Under the pieces are notes generated by a model that saw only the letters and a list, made by a program, of their open reading frames with translations, ran no database searches and was not told the DNA's origin. Positions 8,370 through 15,318 of a stretch of DNA of 21,208 bases are shown in pieces. Within the stretch, counting starts at the first letter, position 1; every line of letters starts with the position of its first letter. The translations under genes were made by a program, and so were the position numbers. The DNA is from JAUIGE01 sp045106685 (GTDB lineage: Bacteria > Bacteroidota > Bacteroidia > J057). The DNA lies in NCBI GenBank assembly GCA_045106685.1, contig JBGCFB010000272.1, positions 1 through 21,208 of the forward strand. The letters are read 5' to 3'.

Positions 8370-9046
8370 ACGGCAGGGTTGAATTCCTGAGAGAGGTCGG
8401 TGTAAGGTATATTGTGTACCAATGCCTCAGCCTTGAGCAGACGGGCAAGGTTCATAGGTGGTTCGGCTAGTTCTTCAAAATTGATCTCATGATCGGCTTT
8501 GTCCTTTTTGCGAATAGAAATCCATTCGGCTTTTTCCGTCATACTTCCCAATTGTTCCCAGGCAAAAAAACGATAGGACCATACATAACAATGTAAACCA
8601 CGATCTGTAACGAGGATACACTGAGGTGAATTATTGAGGTAATGGATAAAACCGATTCCTAGAAAAAGAGCAAATGCTGTCATGATCAAAATCCAGCCAT
8701 ACGATGGGAATGTTGACATAAAAGCCCAAGACAAAGCAGCTGCGAAAATGATAAGGGCAAGGCCTCCTCGCAAAGCGAGAGCAGCTCGGTGCCAACTTGG
8801 TTTCACATTCACTGTTCCGATTACTGTCTCTTCTTTCAAAGCCTTGAAAACCTTTACTCCTGGATTAAGCCATTGGTAAACTCCTTTGGCATTTATCGCT
8901 AAGTATAGGAGAAAAAGCAGCTTTGGAAGAAATTGAATAAATGGGCTTTGAAGGCGCATAGGAGCCATGCCCGTGTACAGCAAAGCCAGCAGGCTTAGAG
9001 CCGGCAAAGTATAAATTGCATATAGGCGTATGCGATTGCTGTTCAT
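8366..9046 (-). CDS. Membrane protein with possible PH-like domain
   Basis: A 226-aa protein with about four hydrophobic segments: residues ~7-26, ~35-52, and two between ~90 and 135. A soluble C-terminal part follows, beginning ILVTDRGLHCYVWSYRFFAWEQL. That 'tdrGl...yrF..W.ql' pattern resembles bacterial PH-like domains found after a membrane hairpin, but the assignment is tentative. It is the first gene of a two-gene operon with the exported 381-aa protein. An exact -7 box (TATCTTTG) ends 4 nt upstream of its ATG, suggesting a leaderless or near-leaderless message. Confidence 0.7.
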   Translation of the reverse strand: MNSNRIRLYAIYTLPALSLLALLYTGMAPMRLQSPFIQFLPKLLFLLYLAINAKGVYQWLNPGVKVFKALKEETVIGTVNVKPSWHRAALALRGGLALIIFAAALSWAFMSTFPSYGWILIMTAFALFLGIGFIHYLNNSPQCILVTDRGLHCYVWSYRFFAWEQLGSMTEKAEWISIRKKDKADHEINFEELAEPPMNLARLLKAEALVHNIPYTDLSQEFNPAV

Positions 9047-9050
9047 GCTG

Positions 9051-9087
9051 CAAAGATACGTATTTAAAAGTCACTCCAACCAGTGAC
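9051..9087 (-). promoter_or_regulatory. Promoter of the 226-aa/381-aa operon with flanking inverted repeat
   Basis: On the minus strand TATCTTTG (9058 to 9051) matches TAnnTTTG exactly. A TTG (9079 to 9077) lies 18 nt upstream, at the right spacing for a -33 element. The TTG sits in the loop of a perfect inverted repeat, GTCACT (9070-9075) with AGTGAC (9082-9087), which could bind a regulator. The box ends 4 nt before the ATG. Confidence 0.55.
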
Positions 9088-9144
9088 AGATGGCATTCCT
9101 AAAGGGTCATATTACATGTTCTTTTGTAGAGAAGACATCAGGAA

Positions 9145-9179
9145 GCTATTGGCTTTTTGCTGTTAGCGATTGGCCAATA
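9145..9179 (+). repeat. Heptad-periodic repeat array, left arm
   Basis: Five consecutive 7-bp units each begin with GC, of the type GCTATTG (9145-9151), GCTTTTT (9152-9158) and GCGATTG (9166-9172). They are inexact and strictly 7-bp spaced. The array lies in the 252-bp gap between divergent genes, and a matching array in the opposite orientation lies at 9263-9283. Confidence 0.5.
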
Positions 9180-9262
9180 CGCATACCCTAATAAATGCGA
9201 TTGCTTGATCTGACCTTTTCTAACAACGATCTGAAACACCATTTTTTTCTATTACACTTTTA

Positions 9263-9283
9263 CTCAGGCCAAACGCTAATAGC
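9263..9283 (-). repeat. Heptad-periodic repeat array, right arm (inverted)
   Basis: Three consecutive 7-bp units each end in GC on the plus strand: CTCAGGC at 9263-9269, CAAACGC at 9270-9276 and TAATAGC at 9277-9283. On the minus strand they read GCTATTA, GCGTTTG and GCCTGAG, the same GC-initial heptad type as the array at 9145-9179. The array ends 15 bp before the ATG of the universal stress protein, so it overlaps that gene's promoter or leader region. Confidence 0.45.
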
Positions 9284-9298
9284 CTAAATTATACCATC

Positions 9299-10138
9299 AT
9301 GAAAAAGATACTTGTTCCCACAGACTTTTCTGACTGCGCAGGCTTTGCCGCAGACGCAGCTGTACGCATGAGCATTCGCTTCGGAGCAGAGGTGATTTTT
9401 TATACCCGAATTCCGGGCGACGAGACTGAAGCTCCGGTGGAAACTGACAAACCGGAAACACTCCCTATGAGCATTTCCGGCAGGTTTCAAGACCTTTTGA
9501 ACACGTTTGAAAACCCTCCATTACGTTACAGTTTTGTGTATAGCTCCCAGGATCTTATTGGTGGTGTACTTTCGTACGCAGAAGCCCAATCTGTAGACCT
9601 GATTGTGATGGGAAGTAGTGGTGCAGGAGGTTTGAAAGAACTTGTTTGGGGTTCCAATGCCCAGCGCATGGTAAATCAATCGACCAAGCCCGTTCTTGTC
9701 ATCAAGCACCCCGTCGAGAATATTGAATTCTCAGACATCGTATTTGCTTCCAATTTCTACAGAGAGGTCATGGAGCCATTCAAAGATATTATCCGATTGG
9801 CCCAGATATTCGGTTCAACCTTGCATTTGGTACATGTAACAACGAAAGACACAGACGATGTTGAAGAATACCTCGCGAAAGAAAAAATGGCGAAGTTCTC
9901 AGCCTTGATTGAAAAGCGAGTTCCTCACACTGTCCACTTCTTCGGCGATATTGATACAAGGCATGGCGTAGAGCATTTTGCTCGCGACAACCAACATGAC
10001 CTTATCGCATTGGTGAGTCATGGAGAAGGTTTTTTCAAAAAAATCCTTAAAGGAGGTAGTGTAACTGAAGGCCTCGTAAACAGAGTAGAAATGCCAATTC
10101 TCACCGTACGGGCAGTACCAATTGAGTCAATGGCTTAA
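9299..10138 (+). CDS. Universal stress protein, tandem UspA domains
   Basis: A 279-aa cytoplasmic protein with two UspA-type domains (~1-138 and ~145-275). Domain 1 opens with MKKILVPTDFS and carries an intact nucleotide-binding motif G-x2-G-x9-G-S-N (residues 105-120), followed by the family's strand PVLVIKHP, so ATP binding is likely. Domain 2 keeps the fold signature (SHGEG...GGSVTEGLV...MPILTVR), but its first glycine is displaced and the motif looks degenerate. Such proteins aid survival under starvation or stress, often as dimers; the target is unknown. It is monocistronic, with a hairpin terminator right after the stop. No clear TAnnTTTG box was found just upstream; the region instead contains heptad repeats. 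Confidence 0.9.
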   Translation: MKKILVPTDFSDCAGFAADAAVRMSIRFGAEVIFYTRIPGDETEAPVETDKPETLPMSISGRFQDLLNTFENPPLRYSFVYSSQDLIGGVLSYAEAQSVDLIVMGSSGAGGLKELVWGSNAQRMVNQSTKPVLVIKHPVENIEFSDIVFASNFYREVMEPFKDIIRLAQIFGSTLHLVHVTTKDTDDVEEYLAKEKMAKFSALIEKRVPHTVHFFGDIDTRHGVEHFARDNQHDLIALVSHGEGFFKKILKGGSVTEGLVNRVEMPILTVRAVPIESMA

Positions 10139-10156
10139 TAGGCTGCCTGTGGAAAT

Positions 10157-10193
10157 AAAATCTCAAGGTATCCGATTTGGATACCCTGAGATT
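10157..10193 (+). terminator. Intrinsic terminator of the universal stress protein gene
   Basis: AAATCTCAAGGTATCC (10157-10172) pairs with GGATACCCTGAGATTT (10178-10193) with a single mismatch, around a 5-nt loop. CTTGTTTTT follows. It lies 19 nt after the stop codon. Confidence 0.75.
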
Positions 10194-10224
10194 TCTTGTT
10201 TTTGGTAGCGTAAAAAATGATGCT

Positions 10225-10232
10225 TAGTTTTC
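10225..10232 (+). promoter_or_regulatory. Weak -7-like box upstream of ade
   Basis: TAGTTTTC matches TAnnTTTG at all but the last base and lies 17 nt before the ade ATG. The terminator upstream means ade needs its own promoter, and this is the best candidate in the 55-bp gap. No -33 element was identified. Confidence 0.25.
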
Positions 10233-10248
10233 CAGAAACCTCAGCATC

Positions 10249-11877
10249 ATGCATATTCAAGGTAAAATCGTTGATCTTCACGCACGCCGGATTTTCCCCG
10301 GTGAGATTCATATTGAAGATGGTAAAATTCAATCTATTACGCCTCTGGATAGTGCACCCGAGCGATTTATCATGCCAGGATTTATTGATGCTCACGTGCA
10401 TGTGGAAAGTTCCATGCTCGTCCCATCGGAGTTCGCGCGTATGGCTATCGTTCACGGAACAGTTGCGACGGTATCGGACCCGCATGAAATCGCAAATGTG
10501 CTGGGTGTCGCCGGTGTCAGGTTTATGATGGAAAATGGTTCCAAAACGCCGTTCAAGTTCTACTTTGGAGCGCCATCATGCGTTCCTGCGACGAGTTTTG
10601 AAACTGCTGGAGCTGTCATTGATTCCAGCCAAATCACGGACCTTCTCGCTGATCCGAATATCGTATACCTCGCCGAAATGATGAATTTCCCTGGGGTTAT
10701 TCATCGGGATAAAGAAGTGATGGCAAAAATCGCTGCTGCCCATGCCGCAGGAAAGCCTGTCGATGGGCATGCGCCTGGCTTGCGAGGGGATGACTTGAAA
10801 GCATATGTTTCTGCGGGAATCAGCACCGATCACGAGTGTTTTACTCAGGAAGAAGCCCAAGAGAAACTTGACCTTGGCATGAAGATTCTCATCAGAGAAG
10901 GTAGCGCTGCCAAGAATTTTGCAGCGCTGATCCCTTTAATGAAAGAACACGCTGACAAGCTTATGTTCTGCTCCGATGACAAGCATCCTGACGATCTTGA
11001 CGCTGGTCACATCAATCAACTAGCAGCGCGGGCTATCGCCGAAGGCTATGATGGATTTGATGTCTTGCGGGCTGCATGTATCAATCCGATAGAACATTAT
11101 AACCTCGCTGTCGGGCAACTCCGCCCGGGTGATACTGCTGATTTTATCATTACTGAGGACCTGGAGTCATTTAAGGTTTTGGAAACCTGGATCGACGGAA
11201 AACAAGTGTTCAGCGATGGTCGATGTCTGTTCCAGCGTGCGTCTGTCGATGCGCCCAATCAATTCAATATTGATACAATCACAGAGAAGAGTCTGGAGCT
11301 TGAGGCGACTCATACTCACATTCGCATTATTGAAGCGCTTGATGGTGAGTTGATCACAAAGTCAAGCATCGAGCCTGCAAAAACAATAAAAGGTAATTGG
11401 GTCTCTGACCCTGACCGCGACATTTTGAAGTTGGTCATGGTCAATCGATATAAAGATGCGCCTTTGGCTTTTGGCTTTATTCGTGGCTTTGGTCTGGACC
11501 ATGGGGCGATCGCATCATGTGTAGGCCATGACTCGCATAACCTTATCGCTGTAGGTGCTGACGATGAGTCGCTATGCCGTGCTATCAATTTGGTGATCGA
11601 ACATCAAGGCGGCATCGCTGCGGTGAGTCCAAGCGTGGAGCATATTCTTCCGCTGCCTGTGGCAGGAATTATGTCAGCTCAGGATGGTCATGAAGTGGCG
11701 AAAGCCTATGGGGCGATTGACCATTTCGCTAAAACGGTCTTACAGAGCGATCTGCACGCTCCCTTTATGACACTTTCGTTTATGGGGCTCCTGGTAATTC
11801 CTTCGCTCAAACTTAGTGACAAAGGACTTTTTGATGGAAATAGTTTCTCGTTTACCACGCTGGGAGTGGATGCCTGA
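10249..11877 (+). CDS. ade: Adenine deaminase
   Basis: A 542-aa amidohydrolase of the adenine deaminase family, which hydrolyses adenine to hypoxanthine and ammonia in purine salvage. Metal-site residues are visible in D-A-H-V-H-V-E-S-S (His49, His51, Glu53) and S-D-P-H-E (His79, Glu80); V-D-G-H-A-P-G, S-T-D-H-E and C-S-D-D-K-H-P-D-D follow. The C-terminal domain carries the family signature F-M-T-L-S-F-M-G-L-L-V-I-P-x-L-K. Length is near the family norm, with a slightly short N-terminus; homology to the family starts at the first residues (GKIVDLHARRIFPGEIHIEDGKI region), which supports the ATG at 10249. Likely Mn- or Fe-dependent and cytoplasmic. It converges on the Rpn-like gene, leaving only 43 bp between stops. 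Confidence 0.95.
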   Translation: MHIQGKIVDLHARRIFPGEIHIEDGKIQSITPLDSAPERFIMPGFIDAHVHVESSMLVPSEFARMAIVHGTVATVSDPHEIANVLGVAGVRFMMENGSKTPFKFYFGAPSCVPATSFETAGAVIDSSQITDLLADPNIVYLAEMMNFPGVIHRDKEVMAKIAAAHAAGKPVDGHAPGLRGDDLKAYVSAGISTDHECFTQEEAQEKLDLGMKILIREGSAAKNFAALIPLMKEHADKLMFCSDDKHPDDLDAGHINQLAARAIAEGYDGFDVLRAACINPIEHYNLAVGQLRPGDTADFIITEDLESFKVLETWIDGKQVFSDGRCLFQRASVDAPNQFNIDTITEKSLELEATHTHIRIIEALDGELITKSSIEPAKTIKGNWVSDPDRDILKLVMVNRYKDAPLAFGFIRGFGLDHGAIASCVGHDSHNLIAVGADDESLCRAINLVIEHQGGIAAVSPSVEHILPLPVAGIMSAQDGHEVAKAYGAIDHFAKTVLQSDLHAPFMTLSFMGLLVIPSLKLSDKGLFDGNSFSFTTLGVDA

Positions 11878-11920
11878 TTTATAGGTTCTCCTGTATTTTC
11901 TTGACTGTTTCCACTATATT

Positions 11921-12757
11921 TCACGCATTACTTGCCTGGATATCCAACAGCGTTTTTTCGTCCAGGTCAGTTAGTGCTACAATCTCCTCAAGCGATAATG
12001 TACCATTTAGAAACGCCTCGCTCTTCAGCAGCTTCTTAGCAAAGAGAATCTTAGCTTTTTGATCACCTACTTCAAAGCCCTGAAGGTATCGTACGTCTTT
12101 TGTGAGGTCGTATGTAATGGGCATTTTTTCTACTATTTGCGTTGTCAATGAATGTAAGTTACGAAGATTGGATAGCACTTCCAATTGCACAATATGCTTG
12201 TTCATACGCAGCTTGGAAGTCGTCAGTTCATTCAATTTGGAGAGAAGGGCTTTTAATAAGTCCTCTGGACGAACGTCGCCAAACTCGCCTAATACTGCTA
12301 AAATAACCTCTTCAGGCTTTGAGCTTGATAAAAACTTCTTTGAAGGAATCGTATTCAGGTGAACAAGTGAATATTTATAAATAAGATTCTCTTCTAACAC
12401 CTCAGTTTTCATTTTAGAAATACCCTCACCTAAATATATTACAAACTGCTTTACAGGCAGCGAAACCTCCCGTCTGGCGAATGCTCTATATTCCAGCATC
12501 CTATCAACCATTCGGCCATCATCTTTCGCCTGAAACTCAACGTGCAAAAGAAACGGTTTTTGCTCAGGAAGAACAGGGAATACTTTTAGCAAAAAGTCAG
12601 GCTTTCGCTCTAGGGTAATCTGTATATCAAGATTCACTTCTTCGAGTGCCTGAAACTCAAGGTGAAGAATATCTTGTATCAGAGAAGGCAAGATAGCTCT
12701 GAGGTTCTCTTTGAGGATTTTATCATAGTCTTGTGATATGGGTGAAACATTTGACAC
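11921..12757 (-). CDS. Rpn/PD-(D/E)XK nuclease-family transposase-like protein
   Basis: A 278-aa protein resembling the Rpn family of recombination-promoting nucleases, whose members are often annotated as putative transposases. The nuclease core is seen as K-P-D-F-L (Asp54), then L-L-H-V-E-F-Q-A-K (Glu74, Gln76, Lys78): a PD-(D/E)XK fold in the E-x-Q variant typical of this group. R-M-L-E-Y-R follows, and the C-terminal half is helical with G-F-E-V-G-D-Q-K-A-K. Lone copies are common in Bacteroidota and cyanobacteria; no inverted repeats or target duplication were seen around this one. The frame opens with GTG at 12757, with no ATG in frame upstream or nearby downstream, and an exact TAnnTTTG box overlaps this GTG, so the true start is uncertain. 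Function: probably a DNA endonuclease involved in recombination; inferred. Confidence 0.75.
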   Translation of the reverse strand: MSNVSPISQDYDKILKENLRAILPSLIQDILHLEFQALEEVNLDIQITLERKPDFLLKVFPVLPEQKPFLLHVEFQAKDDGRMVDRMLEYRAFARREVSLPVKQFVIYLGEGISKMKTEVLEENLIYKYSLVHLNTIPSKKFLSSSKPEEVILAVLGEFGDVRPEDLLKALLSKLNELTTSKLRMNKHIVQLEVLSNLRNLHSLTTQIVEKMPITYDLTKDVRYLQGFEVGDQKAKILFAKKLLKSEAFLNGTLSLEEIVALTDLDEKTLLDIQASNA

Positions 12758-12812
12758 AAAACTAATAAAAATACCAATAAAGCCATTTTAATTAGTACTT
12801 AAATTATCCTTA

Positions 12813-12842
12813 CAAAAAAAGCCCACCCTAAAAGGGCAGGCT
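12813..12842 (-). terminator. Intrinsic terminator of the Omp28-like gene
   Basis: On the plus strand AGCCCACCCT (12820-12829) and AGGGCAGGCT (12833-12842) flank a 3-nt loop. In the minus-strand RNA all 10 positions pair if two G-U wobbles are allowed. A run of seven U follows (A-run at 12814-12820). It lies 30 nt beyond the stop of the 367-aa gene. Confidence 0.75.
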
Positions 12843-12871
12843 CTATAATTTTTAATAAACAGTCTACAATC

Positions 12872-13975
12872 TTACTGCTTGATCAAACGCTCAGTTCCGC
12901 GCATGGCGCCAGCTTCAATCTTCACGGTATATACTCCCTGTGGAAGCGCTGTAAGATCAAGGCTTAGACGCTGAGTTCCTGCTGAACGAACACCAAAGTC
13001 AACCTTGGAAATTTGCTTACCTACTGCATCAAAAATATTCGCTACTACCGAGCTAGCTTCAGCTGTAGTGAAAGTCATTGTTGCACGATTCTCAGTTGGA
13101 TTAGGGAAGATCTTCACATCATCAAGTAGGTTAGCACTTTCGATGCTCGTGTTGATATCTTCAAATAGCTTGATGCCTTCGATACCTACAACATTTGAAA
13201 TCTCTTCTGTCACAGCATCACGTAGGAATGCGATTACTGTAAGGTGCTTGTAGTCATAAGCCTGCTGCGTGTTGCTGAAAGCAAACTGACCTTGGTAAAG
13301 GTTACCAGCATTTGGCTTCACCATCATAGAGTCACCCCACTGACCACGTGTAAGCGCCTCACGGAATACGTGATTATGCTCATAGTTTGGGTCCGATGAA
13401 CCAGACTGACCAGCGATAAGGCTATCTTCAAGTAGCATCACATAAATCAGCTGATCATTGGTTGCCTGGGTAAAAAATGCTTCAACATCCACAACGACGT
13501 CATGAAACAACGTGTCATAATATGCAGCGATGCCCATATTTACTTGTGCATTCTGGCGAGTAACAGCACGTGCATACTGAGACCACACTCCACGGCTCTG
13601 TACACGTGTCTGATCACTTAGTCCATATACTTTACGGTTAATAAAGCCAGTAGGCATACCACCTGGGTCCATCATAAATGATGGCGTATAAAATGCATTT
13701 GGGAATGTACGGCGAAAATCAGGATCACTGGCACTACGAGGTGTAGTCAATCCTGTGGTGGTAGGATGATATCCAACTACCCAGATATCTTCTGGATATT
13801 GTGTGCGCATGGTTTTTACGATCGCATGTCCTTGAACACAAAAAGGGCATGAAGTTCCGGTAAATTCTTCTAAAAGGGCATTCTTAGCTTCCGGAAAACG
13901 GCTAACTAATTCCTGAGCATTAAGATTACTTACTGCTAATAATGCAAGAAATACAAGGGTACAAAACTGTTTCAT
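12872..13975 (-). CDS. Omp28-like exported thioredoxin-fold protein with T9SS sorting domain
   Basis: A 367-aa protein with a signal peptide (residues 1-20, ...VSNLNA). Residues ~30-130 look like a thioredoxin-type fold with the redox motif C43-P-F-C46 in the context LLEEFTGTSCPFC, as in Omp28-related outer membrane proteins. A middle beta-rich region (~140-275) follows, then a T9SS type A sorting domain from residue ~285 (KIFPNPTENRATMTF ... PQGVYTVKIEAG ... ERLIKQ). It is likely exported to the cell surface; disulfide chemistry there is an inference from the CxxC. Divergent from hemH, with a 140-bp shared promoter region, and followed by a strong terminator. Confidence 0.88.
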   Translation of the reverse strand: MKQFCTLVFLALLAVSNLNAQELVSRFPEAKNALLEEFTGTSCPFCVQGHAIVKTMRTQYPEDIWVVGYHPTTTGLTTPRSASDPDFRRTFPNAFYTPSFMMDPGGMPTGFINRKVYGLSDQTRVQSRGVWSQYARAVTRQNAQVNMGIAAYYDTLFHDVVVDVEAFFTQATNDQLIYVMLLEDSLIAGQSGSSDPNYEHNHVFREALTRGQWGDSMMVKPNAGNLYQGQFAFSNTQQAYDYKHLTVIAFLRDAVTEEISNVVGIEGIKLFEDINTSIESANLLDDVKIFPNPTENRATMTFTTAEASSVVANIFDAVGKQISKVDFGVRSAGTQRLSLDLTALPQGVYTVKIEAGAMRGTERLIKQ

Positions 13976-14042
13976 AACGTTAGGTTAAAGATTTAGAGTT
14001 TTTAAAGTTACCTATTTTTACAGAATCGAAAGTATATCAAAT

Positions 14043-14078
14043 GACAAAAGTACTTTTTCATACTTTTGTCCAACCAAA
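14043..14078. promoter_or_regulatory. Back-to-back -7 boxes in a perfect inverted repeat (Omp28-like gene / hemH)
   Basis: GACAAAAGTA (14043-14052) and TACTTTTGTC (14061-14070) form a perfect 10-bp inverted repeat with an 8-bp centre. Each arm contains TACTTTTG, an exact TAnnTTTG box: the minus-strand copy (14052 to 14045) points at the Omp28-like gene and the plus-strand copy (14061-14068) points at hemH. For the minus direction a TTTG (14078 to 14075) lies 22 nt upstream as a plausible -33; for the plus direction no good -33 was found. Confidence 0.5.
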
Positions 14079-14115
14079 AGCACAATTATGAGTTATTGGT
14101 GCAAAATGTAAAATC

Positions 14116-15192
14116 ATGGGTAAAAAAATAGGTGTCGTATTGATGAATCTTGGGGGGCCGAACAATGAAGCCGCCGTACAGCCATTCCTGTACAATCTTT
14201 TTATGGATGAAGACATCATTCGCATACCAAAATTACTCGGCCTGAAACCTGGCTTAGTCAAGTTCCTCACGACAAAGCGAGCAAAGAAGGTTGCCAAAAA
14301 GTACGCCGAGATCAATGCTTGCCCTACAGGTTGCCAGGGTCCTAAAACCTGCGCCAACCGAATCAACAAAGTTGTTTCACCATGCTGCTCATCTACAAAC
14401 CCCATTACAGAATGGCAACGTCGTGGTTTGGAGAAGCACCTTAACGAGCAGCAGGATGGTAATACATACAAAGCCGTTACGGCCATGCGATACTGGCACC
14501 CCACCACAGATGAGGCGATGGATGAGTTGCTTGAGTTCGGTGCGGAGGAAGTCGTCCTTATGCCGTTGTATCCACATTTCTCATATTCATCTACTGCCTC
14601 CAGCTTTAATGAATGGTTCCGTCGCAGTCGCGCACGCAAACTCGACGAACAGTGGGAAACCCATGTGGTAAAGGACTTCCATATTCAGCCAACCTATTTA
14701 CAGGCACTCAACCAGCGCATCGACGAAGCGCTGGAAGCGATTCCAGAGGCTCATCGAAAGCATCTCCATCTTCTTTTCAGTGCGCACGGCACTCCTGAGT
14801 ATTTCAAAAATGAAGGCGATCCTTATTCTGATCAGATAAAGGCTACCATGAATGCGATCATGGCTATGCGTGGCCACGACTATCCTCACTGGCAGAGCTA
14901 CCAGAGTCGCGTTGGTCCTATCAAATGGCTTCTTCCCAATACAGAAAACTTCCTGGAAGTACTGCATGGCTACGGGATTGAGCACTTACTCGTAATTCCT
15001 ATTTCGTTTGTTTCGGATCATATTGAAACGACGATGGAGATAGGAGATGAGTTTAAGGAAATTGCAGACGAGCTAGGCATCAAAACCTTTGAGCACACGG
15101 CAGGCATTAATGATATGCCGCTGTTTATGCAGGCACTTGGCGAGGTAGTTACGGACAAAATCAGGTCCCATGCAGGAGTACAACGTGCATAG
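14116..15192 (+). CDS. hemH: Ferrochelatase with internal cysteine-rich segment
   Basis: A 358-aa ferrochelatase, inserting Fe2+ into a porphyrin at the end of haem synthesis. Family motifs are G-V-V-L-M-N-L-G-G-P (residues 6-15), the catalytic F-S-A-H-G-T-P (His224), S-Y-Q-S-R-V-G-P-I-K-W-L-x-P (261-274) and P-I-S-F-V-S-D-H-I-E-T (Glu304). The unusual part is residues 69-91, with five cysteines (C69, C73, C79, C90, C91) where typical Bacteroidota enzymes have a short cysteine-free loop. This fits the known class of ferrochelatases that bind a [2Fe-2S] cluster through four cysteines in an internal ~20-residue segment, as in Myxococcus xanthus. No C-terminal cysteines are present. The last residues (HAGVQRA) and the stop lie in a repeated DNA element. 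Confidence 0.93.
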   Translation: MGKKIGVVLMNLGGPNNEAAVQPFLYNLFMDEDIIRIPKLLGLKPGLVKFLTTKRAKKVAKKYAEINACPTGCQGPKTCANRINKVVSPCCSSTNPITEWQRRGLEKHLNEQQDGNTYKAVTAMRYWHPTTDEAMDELLEFGAEEVVLMPLYPHFSYSSTASSFNEWFRRSRARKLDEQWETHVVKDFHIQPTYLQALNQRIDEALEAIPEAHRKHLHLLFSAHGTPEYFKNEGDPYSDQIKATMNAIMAMRGHDYPHWQSYQSRVGPIKWLLPNTENFLEVLHGYGIEHLLVIPISFVSDHIETTMEIGDEFKEIADELGIKTFEHTAGINDMPLFMQALGEVVTDKIRSHAGVQRA

Positions 15193-15318
15193 TAGACGCG
15201 CAAAATCTTGCGCCTCCGAAGCAGGCTCCAGCCTGTGCAGGAGTACAACGTGCATAGTAGAGGCGCAAAATCTTGCGCCTCTACTATGATCTTTCAACTC
15301 GAAGTAGGCTCCAGCCTG
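15171..15318. repeat. Tandemly duplicated palindromic repeat element
   Basis: Unit 1 (15171-15235, 65 bp) and unit 2 (15236-15318, 83 bp) are direct repeats, identical at 63 of 65 bases apart from an 18-nt stretch (15282-15299) present only in unit 2. Each unit has two palindromic parts: one centred on GCGCAAaatcTTGCGC, and a CAGGCTccAGCCTG-type one (CAGGCT at 15222-15227 in unit 1; a TAGGCT variant at 15305-15310 in unit 2). Unit 1 holds the hemH stop codon; unit 2 holds the stop and part of the C-terminal membrane helix of the CHAT protein. Confidence 0.8.
15253..15288. terminator. Perfect palindrome, probable bidirectional terminator
   Basis: CATAGTAGAGGCGCAA (15253-15268) pairs perfectly over 16 bp with TTGCGCCTCTACTATG (15273-15288) around a 4-nt loop. 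It lies 60 nt after the hemH stop and overlaps the stop codon of the CHAT gene (15284-15286). The stem would block readthrough between the convergent genes, although no long U-run follows. Confidence 0.55.

Noticed and set aside
10249..10251. Shared ATCATG context at several plus-strand starts (1474, 9299, 10249, 14116)
   Set aside because: Only four genes share it and the others do not; at this sample size it is not distinguishable from chance.
11921..12757. Insertion sequence around the Rpn-like gene
   Set aside because: No terminal inverted repeats or target-site duplication could be found on either side; it is annotated as a lone gene.
14058..14639. 193-codon minus-strand frame over hemH
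   Set aside because: Antisense to conserved ferrochelatase motifs; composition is serine/arginine-rich without family features.
15171..15318. CRISPR array at the hemH-CHAT boundary
   Set aside because: There are only two repeat units, adjacent and without unique spacers; the structure is a duplicated palindrome.
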